Positions 55,695 to 64,000 of a stretch of 64,000 nt of DNA are shown here, one piece after another. The position numbers and the translations under genes are program-made. Under the pieces are notes generated by a model. That model ran no database searches. It was not told where the DNA came from and was given only the letters and a program-made list of their open reading frames with translations. Positions within the stretch are counted from its first letter, which is position 1. Each line of letters starts with the position of its first letter. This DNA is from Cohaesibacter sp. (GTDB lineage: Bacteria > Pseudomonadota > Alphaproteobacteria > Rhizobiales > Cohaesibacteraceae), in NCBI GenBank assembly GCA_025800145.1, contig JAOXSH010000110.1, positions 1 through 64,000 of the forward strand. The letters are read 5' to 3'.

Positions 55695-56597
55695 CTATTG
55701 CGCTGCAAGTTTCAGATTGGTGTCGGCATTGGAAGTGGTCGCAGCAATCAAGGCCTTGTTGGCTTCTTCCACATCATCTGCGGCAGCGGCCAGCCAAGTC
55801 TTATATTGCTCTTCGCTCACCACACGCACAGCCAGAGGCATGAAAGCATGGTCCTTGCCACACAGCTCAGAACATTGGCCATAATAGATGCCTTCACGGT
55901 CTGCCTTGAACCAAGTCTCGTTCAGGCGGCCCGGCACTGCATCCATTTTCACTCCGAAGGCTGGCATGGCATAGGCATGGATCACATCAGCAGAGGTGAT
56001 TTGCAGGCGCACAATTTTGTTCACCGGCACGACCATCTCATTGTCAACGGCCAAGAGACGCGGCTCATTGGTGCCTTTTTCTGCAATTTCCTGCTCATTG
56101 AGCATGATGGAATCGAAGGATACATCCGGGTTATCAGGATATTCATAGCCCCAATACCATTGATAGCCGACGACCTTGATGGTCACATCAGCGTTTGGAA
56201 TTTCCACTTGCTTATAAAGCAGGCGGAAACTTGGCACAGCAAGGATAAGCAAGATCAAGATCGGCACAACGGTCCAAACCACTTCGATCATGGTGTTGTG
56301 CGATGTCTTGGATGGCACCGGATTGGCCTTGGCATTGAATTTGAAAATCACCATGGCCAAGAGAATGGCAACAAAAACCACGATCACACCAATGATCCAG
56401 AAAGTGAAATTCCCGAACCAATGAATATCGTCCATCACGGTGCTGGCGCTTTCCTGCAGGCCAATGCCCCATGGCGTGGGCTGTGCGGCCTGAGCTGCAC
56501 CTGACATCAAGCCTGCCTGGGCAACGCTGAACAGCAAGGCCACCAGCAGGGCCGGTGCTTGCTTGAAACTTTCTACTAGACGTTTGCCGATAGACAC
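55695..56597 (-). CDS. ctaC: Cytochrome c oxidase subunit II
   Basis: Subunit II takes electrons from cytochrome c through the CuA centre. It has a signal peptide, two membrane helices and a C-terminal cupredoxin domain with the CuA ligands in YYGQCSELCGKDHAFMP plus the upstream HAYAMPAFGVKMD. The GTG start at 56597 (MSIGKRLVESF) has a gaggagcgagga site; the longer frame from 56663 is rejected. It is the first gene of the cta operon. An FNR-type site lies about 285 bases upstream. Confidence 0.97.
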   Translation of the reverse strand: MSIGKRLVESFKQAPALLVALLFSVAQAGLMSGAAQAAQPTPWGIGLQESASTVMDDIHWFGNFTFWIIGVIVVFVAILLAMVIFKFNAKANPVPSKTSHNTMIEVVWTVVPILILLILAVPSFRLLYKQVEIPNADVTIKVVGYQWYWGYEYPDNPDVSFDSIMLNEQEIAEKGTNEPRLLAVDNEMVVPVNKIVRLQITSADVIHAYAMPAFGVKMDAVPGRLNETWFKADREGIYYGQCSELCGKDHAFMPLAVRVVSEEQYKTWLAAAADDVEEANKALIAATTSNADTNLKLAAQ

Positions 56598-57266
56598 GTC
56601 CTCGCTCCTCCTACTTTCTTCGCCCCTCATGCGAAGACATCCATATGGTGCATTTCGCTCCAAGACTTTCTTTCACAGACAGCCTCTTGGCATCCAACTC
56701 TCTTTGCAAAGAGTTTTGCATCATACAGACCTGTTCAGATCCTGCCGTTCCTGTGCTTTCTTTTGTCCTTGCCTGTGTGGGCATTAACAAAAGAGGCCGC
56801 TTGTCTGATTGTGCCGTTGGCCAGTCAGGGAGTGTCCTGTTCATGGTCCTTGCCCAATGGGTCCAGCCGGGCACAGTCAATTGACATAGATCAATCTATC
56901 CTTATTCAGCCACATGCGACAGCCTGTCGCAACTCTTTCCTTCTATACTTTTGTGCGACACTTTGACACTATTTACAGAAAAAGACGCTGTTTTCCGCTT
57001 TTTCCATATTAGGGATAATTCGTATTTTCTATTCAATATGATATTTTTCCCCAATCTTTTCTTGCCACATTTGTTAACTATGCTCGCCAAACCATGCTTT
57101 TCAGCGACAAGGTGCTCGCGAATCAGGCAAATAGGTTTTGTTTATTTTTGCAAGAAAGATCACGGTGACTGGCCAGATGCAGACCCCTTCAAACCCAGCT
57201 GGCAGACGCTCTGCCCTTCGCATCGTCCGTTCCTGTTTTGGAAAAGACATGTGTGCAGGAAAAGAC
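56598..57266. other. Divergent promoter region of cta operon and ialB
   Basis: About 670 bases with no convincing gene. It contains the FNR-type site at 56881 and AT-rich stretches around 57000-57070 that could hold promoters. Confidence 0.5.
56881..56894. promoter_or_regulatory. FNR/FnrL-type binding site
   Basis: TTGACATAGATCAA differs from the FNR consensus TTGAT-N4-ATCAA by one base, and both half sites are present. It lies between the cta operon and ialB, so it could repress the aa3 oxidase when oxygen is low. Confidence 0.55.
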
Positions 57267-57809
57267 ATGGATCAAGGATTTATGGATCAAGGATTTATCA
57301 ACCGGGGAATAAAGCGCTTTTTGCTGCTCATTGCCATGCTCTTTGCGGGGGGCCTGATACAAATAGATCACGCACAGGCACAAGGGGCTGTTCGCTCTGT
57401 TCATGGGGAATGGGAGATTCGCTGCGACACGCCTCCTGGCGCGCGCTCTGAACAATGTGCGCTTATGCAATATGTGACAGCTGCGGATCGCGATAATGTG
57501 GGCCTGACGGTGATTGTGCTGAAAACAGCCGATAAGTCAGCCCGTATCTTGCGTGTGCTCTCGCCTCTTGGGGTTTTGCTTCCCCATGGCCTTGGCTTGC
57601 GCGTTGATGATACTGATGTGGGCCGGGCCGGTTTCATTCGCTGTCTGCCACAAGGTTGCATAGCCGAAATTATCATGGATGAAAAATTGATCAAGCTGCT
57701 CAGTGATGGCCAATTTGCCACTTTCATCGTCTTTCAGACACCGGAAGAAGGCATTGGCATTCCCATTCCGCTGGATGGCTTCACAGCAGGCTTTGGTCAG
57801 TTGAAATAA
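57267..57809 (+). CDS. Invasion-associated locus B (IalB) family protein
   Basis: This protein of about 180 residues starts after a gcagga site. It has a signal peptide (LLLIAMLFAGGLIQIDHAQA) and an IalB domain, with VHGEWEIRCDTPPGARSEQC, RILRVLSPLGVLLPHGLGLR and GFIRCLPQGCIAEIIMDEKL. IalB proteins are periplasmic and named for a Bartonella factor, but occur in many free-living bacteria with unknown roles. The start region is a 15-base tandem duplication giving MDQGFMDQGF. It is divergent from the cta operon. Confidence 0.88.
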   Translation: MDQGFMDQGFINRGIKRFLLLIAMLFAGGLIQIDHAQAQGAVRSVHGEWEIRCDTPPGARSEQCALMQYVTAADRDNVGLTVIVLKTADKSARILRVLSPLGVLLPHGLGLRVDDTDVGRAGFIRCLPQGCIAEIIMDEKLIKLLSDGQFATFIVFQTPEEGIGIPIPLDGFTAGFGQLK

Positions 57810-57869
57810 TCTTGCAACCAAAAGCCCGACTGACGCGGGCTTTTGTTTGACGCATTTTGGTGATCCTCA

Positions 57870-58508
57870 TCAGTGACAGCCACAGCTTTTCTGCCTGTCT
57901 GCTTGGACCTGACTGTCTGCTTGGCCCTGATTTTGTGCCGCGATGGAATATTTCAGCGCATCCAGCTCTGCCTTTGTCCAATGGCGGGCTATTTCTGATG
58001 GCCCCTCTGGCATATGCCCCATCAAGGCCATGACTTTTTGTGCTTCTTCTTCGCTCGGAAATGAACCAAAGGCTGGCAGGCTATCGCCATTTTCCAGAAC
58101 CGGCACCAATGTCAATATATTCTCTTGAGTTGCCCAAGAGGGACGTTTCATGTCGAAAAAGGCGATATCAGTGAACGACGTTTCAATGACAGTCGGCTTC
58201 AGGGTCCAGCCACGCACAGTCTGCTTGAGCCTTTGTGTGGCCAGATCGACCCTGCTTTCTCTTGCCTCGCCCAGTACAGCCGACAAACAAAAGGAAAAGC
58301 CAGCCAACCCTGCCCCGGTTCCCATCACGCCATAGGGGATCAGCATCCACGAGAAATGGTTCCAGCCGGGGGCAATCAGCAAATAATAGGGGATCGAGAG
58401 CAACACCAATCCGAAGATCCCCACCATGGCACGCACTGGCAGAGGATAGTGATTGCGAAAAGCCAGCGGATCATCTTTGACTTTTGTGCCATTTCCACAA
58501 CAGGACAT
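57870..58508 (-). CDS. Two-helix membrane protein with terminal cysteines, unknown
   Basis: This protein of about 212 residues starts after a strong agagg site. The N-terminus is MSCCGNG and the C-terminus ends SCGCH, so Cys clusters sit at both ends and may bind metal. Two membrane helices (about residues 28-47 and 53-75) are followed by a soluble domain (RVDLATQRLKQTVRGWTLKP, SFTDIAFFDMKRPS, GSFPSEEEAQKVMALMGHMP). This domain resembles a PH-like fold. The gene at 58730 has the same layout, so they look like diverged paralogs. Confidence 0.7.
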   Translation of the reverse strand: MSCCGNGTKVKDDPLAFRNHYPLPVRAMVGIFGLVLLSIPYYLLIAPGWNHFSWMLIPYGVMGTGAGLAGFSFCLSAVLGEARESRVDLATQRLKQTVRGWTLKPTVIETSFTDIAFFDMKRPSWATQENILTLVPVLENGDSLPAFGSFPSEEEAQKVMALMGHMPEGPSEIARHWTKAELDALKYSIAAQNQGQADSQVQADRQKSCGCH

Positions 58509-58520
58509 ATTCTTTCCTCT

Positions 58521-58690
58521 CACGGCTATCCCTCGTTAGCACTCGGGCCTGCGAGGGCGCGCAGACAAGCTGCGATCACCTAGCGGTTCACGCATACGAA
58601 AAATCGTATGCGATTCTTTTATACTGCACATATTGCAATCTATCACGGCTACCCTCGTTAGCACTCGGGCCTGCGAGGGCGCGCAAACAA
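58521..58690. repeat. Family C direct repeats, two copies
   Basis: cacggctatccctcgttagc with actcgggcctgcgagggcgc (58521-58567) is repeated at 58644-58690 with few changes. Each copy can fold through cctcg...cgagg. A perfect hairpin (cgcatacga / tcgtatgcg, 58591-58612) lies between. The repeats fill the gap between the two related membrane-protein genes. Confidence 0.85.
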
Positions 58691-58729
58691 TGTGGTTGCT
58701 TAGCATTTAAGATTGCAAATTGTTTCGCT

Positions 58730-59242
58730 TTAGCTGGGGTCTGATTGGTGTTTTTGCAAGCATTCCAGCATTTGGCGTTTGCACATCAAGGCGTCATCTT
58801 CATCATCGAACAACCCGATTGTCATCATGACACGATCCTGATTGTCTTTCAATTGCAGGGAGATACCGCCCTGTTCGGAAAATTCCGGTTTTACCGGCTC
58901 CATTGCATCAATTTTTAAAAACGCAATTGTGAAGGGGCGCGAGCGCCCGAAAAGCGAGGCGGTATAATGGCGTACATCCTGTTTGTCGAAATCAATTTCC
59001 GTTTCTTTTGACCAGCCCATAATGGCCTGGCTTAATCCGGTATAGGCAAGGCCCAATGAAATGAAGGCGATGAACATGGACAGGATGAGCAAAAGTGTGC
59101 TGTCCCCTTCCCATTTCGGACCCAAAAGCAAGCCAAGCGCGATTGCTAACATGAGGATGCCGATCAAGGCTTTGCGCAGTCTTATCGCGGATGTCAATTG
59201 ATTGCGCAGGGTGCGGATGGTTGCAGATTTGGCCTTACCCAT
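58730..59242 (-). CDS. Two-helix membrane protein, likely paralog of the 57870 gene
   Basis: This 170-residue protein starts MGKAKSATIRTLRNQLTSAI, has two helices (about 24-42 and 48-70), then a soluble domain (TEIDFDKQDVRHYTASLFGR, IAFLKIDAMEPVKP, GLFDDEDDALMCKRQMLECL). The layout, including the acidic 'DDEDDA' helix near the end, parallels the SEEEAQKV helix of the neighbouring protein. The family is not recognised. It lacks the terminal Cys clusters of its partner. A family A repeat lies upstream. Confidence 0.7.
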   Translation of the reverse strand: MGKAKSATIRTLRNQLTSAIRLRKALIGILMLAIALGLLLGPKWEGDSTLLLILSMFIAFISLGLAYTGLSQAIMGWSKETEIDFDKQDVRHYTASLFGRSRPFTIAFLKIDAMEPVKPEFSEQGGISLQLKDNQDRVMMTIGLFDDEDDALMCKRQMLECLQKHQSDPS

Positions 59243-59282
59243 TCTTTTCTCAGTTCCCGATCAGGTTCAAACGAGCGCCTTG

Positions 59283-59446
59283 TAATACCAACGGCACGAA
59301 AGATTACCCCATATGACCGGATTTTATTGGCTTTCTGGTAAGACGCTTTTGCTGCCATGGTCTGGTTGACCATAAAGCAAGAGCGACGCAGTCCAGGAAG
59401 CCATTTCAAAGCATCCTATGGGTCAATCTTTTATGCCGTTGGTATA
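59283..59446. repeat. Family A element, full copy
   Basis: The left arm taataccaacggcacgaaag continues to ggctttctgg, then a core of about 60 bases and a right end reading, in reverse, taccaacggcataaaagat. It is the best full copy in the window. Its right end encodes the last residues (TNGIKD) and TGA stop of dgkA. Confidence 0.88.
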
Positions 59447-59782
59447 AAAGACCCATGCACTATAAAGCGTCATCATGGCGAGGCCACAAAAAACTGCAAA
59501 AGAGCCCAAATCCTTGGCCTGTCTCGCAAATTCGGCAAAATCCATGGTCAGATGATCAACCAACACTTCAATGGCGGTATTGAGCGCTTCCAGTCCCAAG
59601 ATCAGCAGGAAAAAGAAGGTCAGGAGTGCAAAGTCCAGCAGGGTTGCCCCGACCCATCCATATCCGATCAGCAAAGCGCCATAGAGAATAACTTCCGCTT
59701 GCGCAGCTGTTTCCTGCATCAGTCTTTTGAAACCACCAAAGGAATAGAGGGTGGCTTTCAAACTGTGGCGAATATGTTCCAT
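59423..59782 (-). CDS. dgkA: Diacylglycerol kinase
   Basis: This integral-membrane enzyme recycles diacylglycerol by phosphorylation. It has 119 residues with three helices. The family signature is seen in LEALNTAIEVLVDHLTMDF with EYA-like FAEFARQAKDLGSFAVF. It is typical of the small prokaryotic DgkA family. The start at 59782 (MEHIRHSLKA) has an aaagg site. The last six residues, TNGIKD, and the stop come from a family A repeat end. They follow the end of the last helix, so the enzyme is probably active. Confidence 0.93.
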   Translation of the reverse strand: MEHIRHSLKATLYSFGGFKRLMQETAAQAEVILYGALLIGYGWVGATLLDFALLTFFFLLILGLEALNTAIEVLVDHLTMDFAEFARQAKDLGSFAVFCGLAMMTLYSAWVFYTNGIKD

Positions 59783-59862
59783 AGCCTTTGGCCTTTTTTT
59801 CTGCAATCACGCTATGGTTTGAGCAGCTTTGTATGACGCTGGCATGTCGTAAAATCCTGAGC

Positions 59863-61839
59863 CTAAGCTCTACCAAATAAACGTTCAATATCGCTTAGTT
59901 TCAACTCGACATAAGTGGGGCGGCCATGGTTGCATTGGCCCGAATGGGGCGTGGCTTCCATTTCGCGCAGTAGTGCGTCCATTTCTTCGGCCCGCATGCG
60001 ACGGCCTGAGCGCACAGAGCCGTGACAGGCCATGGTGGCGGCGACATGGTGGATTTTTTCTTCCACTCTTGTGGCTTTATCCCATTCTGCCAAATCATCG
60101 GCAATGTCGCGCACCAACCGGTCCAGATTGGGTTTGCCCAAAATGGCCGGTGTTTCGCGCACAGCCACGGCACCGGGGCCAAAGGCCTCAAGGCTCAGAC
60201 CCAGAGCTTGCAGCTCTTCTTTTGCCTCGTCCAGTCTGGCAACATCCTCTTCTTCCATTTCCACGATATGGGGGATGAGCAGACCTTGCCGTGCGATGCC
60301 CTTTTGCGCAATGGCTTTTTTGAGCCGCTCATAGACCAGTCGTTCATGGGCGGCATGTTGATCGACAATGACCAAGCCATCTTCGGTTTGGGCGATGATG
60401 TAATTTTCATGAATTTGGGCCCGCGCCGCTCCCAAAGGCCGGGAGAGCCTGGCTTCTTGCAAAGGAATATCCCCTGCTCTTGCATCGGCGCTGGGGATCG
60501 AGACATCTGCCATGCGGCCTTGCTGCTCTGGCCGCTGTATGGATGCCTGTATTGCCCCCTCTTCTGGCAGAGCTGAGGCTGGTGCCGATTGAGCATCTGT
60601 TAAATTGTTATAAGGACCGGCCTGTTCCTGTGCGCCTTTCTCTGTTTGGACTGCCTCACTTTGCGGTGCATAGGGGGAGTGTCGCCATTCCCAGTCTTGA
60701 GGATGGGCCGGAGCTGCGCTTTGGGGTGCGAAGGGGGCTTTTTGCTGTCTGGTAGCGGCCTGCGTGTTGCGCATACCATCGGGCCGTAAAGCGGCCAGCG
60801 TTGCTTCGCCGCCTGTTGTGGTAGCGCGGTGCCCTGCTTCCATCAGTGCATGGCGAATGGCCCCGACCACCAGTCCGCGCACATGCTGGGGATCGCGAAA
60901 GCGCACATCGGCTTTGGTTGGGTGGACATTGACATCCACCTGATGGGGATCGAGATCCAGAAACAGCACCACGCATGGATAGCGATTGCCAGCCAGAAAA
61001 TCGACATAAGCGCCACGAATGGCCCCCAATATGGTTTTGTCCTTTACCGGACGACCATTGACAAAGATGAATTGCTGCAAGCTGTTGGCGCGGTTCAAGG
61101 TTGGCAGGCCTGCAAAGCCGGTCAGGCGGACCTCATCACGGATGGCGTCAATTTCCACCGCATTGTCGCGAAAGGCTTTGCCCATGACTTGCCCCATGCG
61201 CACCAAATGGGCGTCTTCGCCTTTACAGGCGGCATAATCAAGGCGAGAGCGGTCAGCGCCGGTCAAGGTGAAGCGAATATGGGGATGCGCCAATGCAATG
61301 CGCTTGATGATCTCGGAAATGGCGGTATTTTCTGCCCGATCTGTTTTGAGAAATTTCAGCCGCGCTGGCGTGGAAAAGAACAGATCTTCAACCTCAATGC
61401 GGGTGCCTTTGCTCAGAGCAGCGGGTTTGATCTCACCTTTTCTGCCCCCTTTTATCTCAATCTCCCAAGCGTGCGGCTCGCTTTGGTGGCGGGTGGTGAT
61501 GCCGAGCTTGGCAATTGACCCGATTGAGGGAAGCGCCTCTCCGCGAAATCCAAGATGGCGAATATCCATCAAATCATCAGGATCCAGTTTCGAAGTGCAG
61601 TGGCGCTGAATGGCCAGAGCCAAATCGCGCTGTGTCATGCCTATGCCATCATCTGTGATACGGATCAGATTTTTGCCACCGCCTGCGGTGATGATTTCGA
61701 TACGGCTGGCGCCTGCATCAATGGCATTTTCCACCAGCTCCTTGACCACAGAGGCCGGGCGTTCGACCACTTCACCAGCGGCGATTTTATTGATGGTGGC
61801 ATCGTCCAGTTGGCGAATGATTGTTGGCGTCTCTGTCAT
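59863..61839 (-). CDS. mutL: DNA mismatch repair protein MutL
   Basis: MutL links mismatch recognition by MutS to strand removal. The GHKL ATPase motifs are seen in [27 protein letters not shown] and [15 protein letters not shown]. The C-terminal domain has the endonuclease motif [14 protein letters not shown] and ends [20 protein letters not shown]. The length of 658 residues includes a long Gln/Pro-rich linker. The DQHAxxExxxE motif suggests a MutH-independent nicking activity. A strong aaagg site precedes the ATG. Confidence 0.97.
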   Translation of the reverse strand: MTETPTIIRQLDDATINKIAAGEVVERPASVVKELVENAIDAGASRIEIITAGGGKNLIRITDDGIGMTQRDLALAIQRHCTSKLDPDDLMDIRHLGFRGEALPSIGSIAKLGITTRHQSEPHAWEIEIKGGRKGEIKPAALSKGTRIEVEDLFFSTPARLKFLKTDRAENTAISEIIKRIALAHPHIRFTLTGADRSRLDYAACKGEDAHLVRMGQVMGKAFRDNAVEIDAIRDEVRLTGFAGLPTLNRANSLQQFIFVNGRPVKDKTILGAIRGAYVDFLAGNRYPCVVLFLDLDPHQVDVNVHPTKADVRFRDPQHVRGLVVGAIRHALMEAGHRATTTGGEATLAALRPDGMRNTQAATRQQKAPFAPQSAAPAHPQDWEWRHSPYAPQSEAVQTEKGAQEQAGPYNNLTDAQSAPASALPEEGAIQASIQRPEQQGRMADVSIPSADARAGDIPLQEARLSRPLGAARAQIHENYIIAQTEDGLVIVDQHAAHERLVYERLKKAIAQKGIARQGLLIPHIVEMEEEDVARLDEAKEELQALGLSLEAFGPGAVAVRETPAILGKPNLDRLVRDIADDLAEWDKATRVEEKIHHVAATMACHGSVRSGRRMRAEEMDALLREMEATPHSGQCNHGRPTYVELKLSDIERLFGRA

Positions 61840-61965
61840 ATCGGCCTTTAATGTGACACTTGCATTGAACCGGTCTGTTGCGATCAGTGACTATCACTTT
61901 GATCGCAACAAGAAGGGCTAGAGTGCCACATGGCACGCTTTGCAAGCAACAAGCCGGCGACTTTT

Positions 61966-62064
61966 TCAACTATTGAGCAGCACAATCATCACTATACAGG
62001 AAAGTAGCAGGGAAATGCGGCTGGAAATATCAAGGCCCAGTAAAAAGACGCGATGGTTTTTCAT
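61966..62064 (-). CDS. Small membrane peptide, 32 residues
   Basis: The frame reads MKNHRVFLLGLDISSRIS and then LLLSCIVMIVLLNS. A very good site (aggag, 8 bases before the ATG) precedes it. The basic N-terminus and one hydrophobic helix suggest an inner-membrane peptide. It lies between the terminator of the porin gene and mutL, on the same strand. No family is recognised. It is too short for most gene finders. Confidence 0.5.
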   Translation of the reverse strand: MKNHRVFLLGLDISSRISLLLSCIVMIVLLNS

Positions 62065-62111
62065 AATCGATTCTCCTGTCTGTCTATTGATAAAATGTGC
62101 ATGCTGCCCCC

Positions 62112-62162
62112 GGCGCCTGATCTCGTCTGTAGCGGTTGCAGGTCTTTTCGAGATCAGGCGCC
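62112..62162 (-). terminator. Terminator-like hairpin after the outer-membrane protein gene
   Basis: ggcgcctgatctcg pairs perfectly with cgagatcaggcgcc across 23 bases. It lies about 30 bases beyond the stop codon of the porin-like gene. No strong T-run is present. Confidence 0.6.
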
Positions 62163-62189
62163 AGCGACGTCCCCACTAGATTATAGGCA

Positions 62190-62870
62190 CTAGAATTTAT
62201 AAGAGATCCCGACCATTAGCTGGTGCGATCCAGCGGTATTTTTGAAAGTGGTTCCACTGAAATTGTAAGATTTGTTATGCAACCCTTTAGCTGTGTAATC
62301 TGCGCGGATATTGACCCTGTCATTGAGGGCATATTCCACGCCGCCCCCAAGGGTCAGACTGGCCATATTGGATTTCTTTTTCTGTCCCTTGGCGATCAGA
62401 TGGTAATCTCCAACCTCCAGACCCAAACTGACATAAGGCATGAAACGATCAACGGGCAGGCCGATGCGCCCCTTTAGGCCTGTGCTCCAGTTTGTCTTGC
62501 TGGTCACCGTACCAAGAGAGCCGATGGTGGCGCTTTTTTTGAACCTGTTGGATTTGATATCCGCTTCAAGACCAAAGATGACGCCTGCCATTTGCCAATT
62601 GTAACCGGCATACAGCCCCCCATTCAGACCCCCAGCTGTCACTGTCTTCTTGGTTTTGCCTGATTTTGTTTGGCTGACTAACAATCCTGCTCCCAATTGG
62701 GCCCCCACATAAGGGCCATACCAACTGAATTTGGGTTTGGGGCCTTTAACAGAATAGAGACCATCCAGCTTTGGAAGGTCTGAAGCAAGGGCAGGATTTA
62801 CTGCGAGAAGGCCTGTCAGCGCGAGCAGAGGCAGTAAGCTTTTCTTGATCATTAGAAATATGGGTTTCAT
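62190..62870 (-). CDS. Outer-membrane beta-barrel protein, Omp25/OmpA-like
   Basis: This 226-residue protein starts with a signal peptide (cleavage after ALA, about residue 29). The remainder is an eight-strand-type barrel: SWYGPYVGAQLGAGLLVSQT, GGLNGGLYAGYNWQMAGVIF, FMPYVSLGLEVGDYHLIAKG and YALNDRVNIRADYTAKGL. It ends ISYKF with the C-terminal Phe needed for outer-membrane assembly. It belongs to the Rhizobiales Omp25/Omp31-type porin family. An aggac site precedes the ATG. An AT-rich dyad lies upstream. Confidence 0.9.
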   Translation of the reverse strand: MKPIFLMIKKSLLPLLALTGLLAVNPALASDLPKLDGLYSVKGPKPKFSWYGPYVGAQLGAGLLVSQTKSGKTKKTVTAGGLNGGLYAGYNWQMAGVIFGLEADIKSNRFKKSATIGSLGTVTSKTNWSTGLKGRIGLPVDRFMPYVSLGLEVGDYHLIAKGQKKKSNMASLTLGGGVEYALNDRVNIRADYTAKGLHNKSYNFSGTTFKNTAGSHQLMVGISYKF

Positions 62871-62924
62871 CAGTCTGTCCTATTGGCATGGTTGAGCGGC
62901 AAGGTCATAGTTCAAGAAGCTTTT

Positions 62925-62961
62925 CGATAATAAATTAATTCAAATAATATATTTATTATCG
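62925..62961. promoter_or_regulatory. AT-rich dyad in the divergent porin/DUF2975 promoter
   Basis: cgataataaat and atttattatcg are perfect 11-base inverted arms 15 bases apart. The gataat hexamers recall Fur-type boxes. The Xre-type regulator at 63709 is another possible binder. Confidence 0.4.
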
Positions 62962-63117
62962 TTTTACATTAATTTTTAAATCCTATATATTTGTTGAAAA
63001 GTCAAGGGCCGTCATAATATTTTTTCAAAAAGCCCCCTTGCTTCGCCTATCGGGCTTGGGGCATGAAAGAGAAAGCCAGACAGACACTTTTTGTCGTCAG
63101 CAAACAGGTCAGAGAAA

Positions 63118-63696
63118 ATGATCGATAAAATTCAATCAGATGTCCCTATTCGCCATCGCAAGATCATGCGTGTCAGTCAAATTATGAAATGGTTTCTGAG
63201 CTTATGTCTCATTCTGCTCGTCTTGATTGCCTCTCTGATAACGGTTGAGCTTTTTGGTCTGGATCCGTTCGATGTTGGCGCCAATATGGTTGACTATGGC
63301 GAGATTGAGCGGAGCTATAATGACTTGCCAAAACTCCAGCAAATCGGCCTTGTGATCAGTGAATTGGTGATATTGGGTGCCATTATTTTTATCGTCTGGG
63401 ACATGCGCAAATTGTTTTGTGCCTTTCAAAGGCTGGATTTTTTCTCTCCCAAAACGCTTTCAAATATCCTGAATACGGGCATTCACTTTCTCATTTTCGC
63501 CATTCTGGATCTGACCGAAGAGCCCATTCATTCTGTGTTGTCGACACTGGATCTGGGTGAAGGCAATATAGTTCTCAATATCGAAATTGAGGGGGGTGAA
63601 ATCTTCTTTTTGATTTTTGGCGCTCTTTTTGTCACGCTTGCCTGGGTGCTTCGCGAAGCGGCCCTGATTCAAAAAGAAAATGACCAGTTCGTTTAG
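63118..63696 (+). CDS. DUF2975 membrane protein
   Basis: This protein of about 192 residues has four predicted helices: LSLCLILLVLIASLITVELF, IGLVISELVILGAIIFIVWD, ILNTGIHFLIFAIL and EIFFLIFGALFVTLAWVLRE. CAFQRLDFFSPKTLSNILNT and LREAALIQKENDQFV at the end are typical of DUF2975. In many bacteria this gene is paired with a small Xre-type regulator, as here, 13 bases downstream. The function is unknown; the pair probably forms a small membrane-linked regulatory module. Confidence 0.85.
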   Translation: MIDKIQSDVPIRHRKIMRVSQIMKWFLSLCLILLVLIASLITVELFGLDPFDVGANMVDYGEIERSYNDLPKLQQIGLVISELVILGAIIFIVWDMRKLFCAFQRLDFFSPKTLSNILNTGIHFLIFAILDLTEEPIHSVLSTLDLGEGNIVLNIEIEGGEIFFLIFGALFVTLAWVLREAALIQKENDQFV

Positions 63697-63708
63697 GAGG
63701 GCGTGATC

Positions 63709-63927
63709 ATGGCCATCATGATTGAACTGGATGTGATGCTTGCGCGGCGTAAAATGAAGTCCAAAGCCCTGTCCGAATTGATTGGCATTTCCGAACAGAA
63801 TGTCTCTTTACTGAAATCAGGCAAAGTCAAGGGTGTGCGGTTTGAAACCCTGAACAAGATTTGCGAAGTTCTGGACTGTCAGCCGGGCGATATTCTGATC
63901 TATCAGCCGGATGAGGAAGACGGTTAA
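63709..63927 (+). CDS. YozG-type Cro/C1 (Xre) transcriptional regulator
   Basis: This 72-residue protein consists of a helix-turn-helix (KALSELIGISEQNVSLLKSG and RFETLNKICEVLDCQPGDIL). The KxLSELIGIS...CEVLDCQPGDIL pattern is the YozG group that accompanies DUF2975 genes. The ATG at 63709 has a perfect ggagg site. A GTG two codons earlier is too close to it. It probably represses the pair. Its TAA stop lies in the family A end that begins at 63925. Confidence 0.93.
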   Translation: MAIMIELDVMLARRKMKSKALSELIGISEQNVSLLKSGKVKGVRFETLNKICEVLDCQPGDILIYQPDEEDG

Positions 63928-64000
63928 ACCAACGGCATGAAAGATTGACCCATAGGATGCTTTGAAATGGTTTACTGAGAAGGTATCTTTCGACGGACAA
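63925..64000 (+). repeat. Family A element, cut by the right window edge
   Basis: taaaccaacggcatgaaagattgacccata and the next 25 bases match the right end of the copy at 59283-59446 read in reverse. The element continues beyond the window. Its first bases form the stop codon of the Xre gene. Confidence 0.8.

Overview
The window is a piece of an alphaproteobacterial chromosome, most likely from the Hyphomicrobiales (Rhizobiales) or a close relative. The evidence is the cta cytochrome aa3 oxidase operon with its small CoxF-like protein, Cox11, CyoE and Surf1, the ispH-thrB-rnhA and thrC-M16 peptidase-GNAT blocks, the alphaproteobacterial type of glutamate-cysteine ligase, an IalB protein, DUF1127 and PruR/DcpA-like genes. 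Base composition is moderate for the group. No rRNA, tRNA or CRISPR array was found. Most genes are ordinary core metabolism, but they are separated by several families of short palindromic repeats.

Layout. 1-1.9 kb: remnant of a phage-type integrated region (broken tyrosine integrase, winged-helix protein, repeats). 1.9-7.6 kb: a diguanylate cyclase and the glycolate oxidase genes glcD-glcE-glcF with a candidate GntR operator upstream. 8-13.8 kb: pseudoazurin, a c-type cytochrome, a GntR/FCD regulator, a degenerate LutA-like Fe-S protein, a DUF937-like protein and a DUF1127 protein. 14-23.6 kb: LysR regulator, two EamA and one intact LysE exporters, SDR, gshA, a ferredoxin-like protein next to a LysE fragment, rsmE and a histidine phosphatase. 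23.6-32.7 kb: xseA, a peroxiredoxin, a DsbD-alpha-like protein, yqgE, a 1342-residue membrane EAL protein and a GNAT. 33-42.3 kb: M16 peptidase, thrC, a ParD-like orphan, DUF3592, PilZ, then ispH-thrB-rnhA with a methyltransferase inserted in the opposite direction. 42.7-50.1 kb: a lipoprotein, ada, a tandem glycine riboswitch with gcvT-gcvH, a PruR-DcpA-like pterin/c-di-GMP pair and a HAD phosphatase. 50.2-56.6 kb: surf1 and the cta operon, with an FNR-type site upstream. 57-64 kb: IalB, two related membrane proteins, dgkA, mutL, a tiny membrane peptide, an outer-membrane barrel and a DUF2975/Xre pair.

How the genes fit together. Glycolate oxidation, the glycine cleavage T and H proteins, threonine synthesis (thrB, thrC) and respiration (cytochrome c, pseudoazurin, aa3 oxidase) form the metabolic core. 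Five c-di-GMP-related proteins (GGDEF, EAL, GGDEF-EAL, PilZ and the PruR-like partner) suggest control of attachment or motility.

The most unusual pattern is in the repeats. At least nine genes end exactly inside the terminal inverted repeat of a short palindromic element, so the element supplies the stop codon and sometimes the last few residues. One element removes the catalytic tyrosine region of the integrase. Two copies of another family have the same outer ends but an inverted core.
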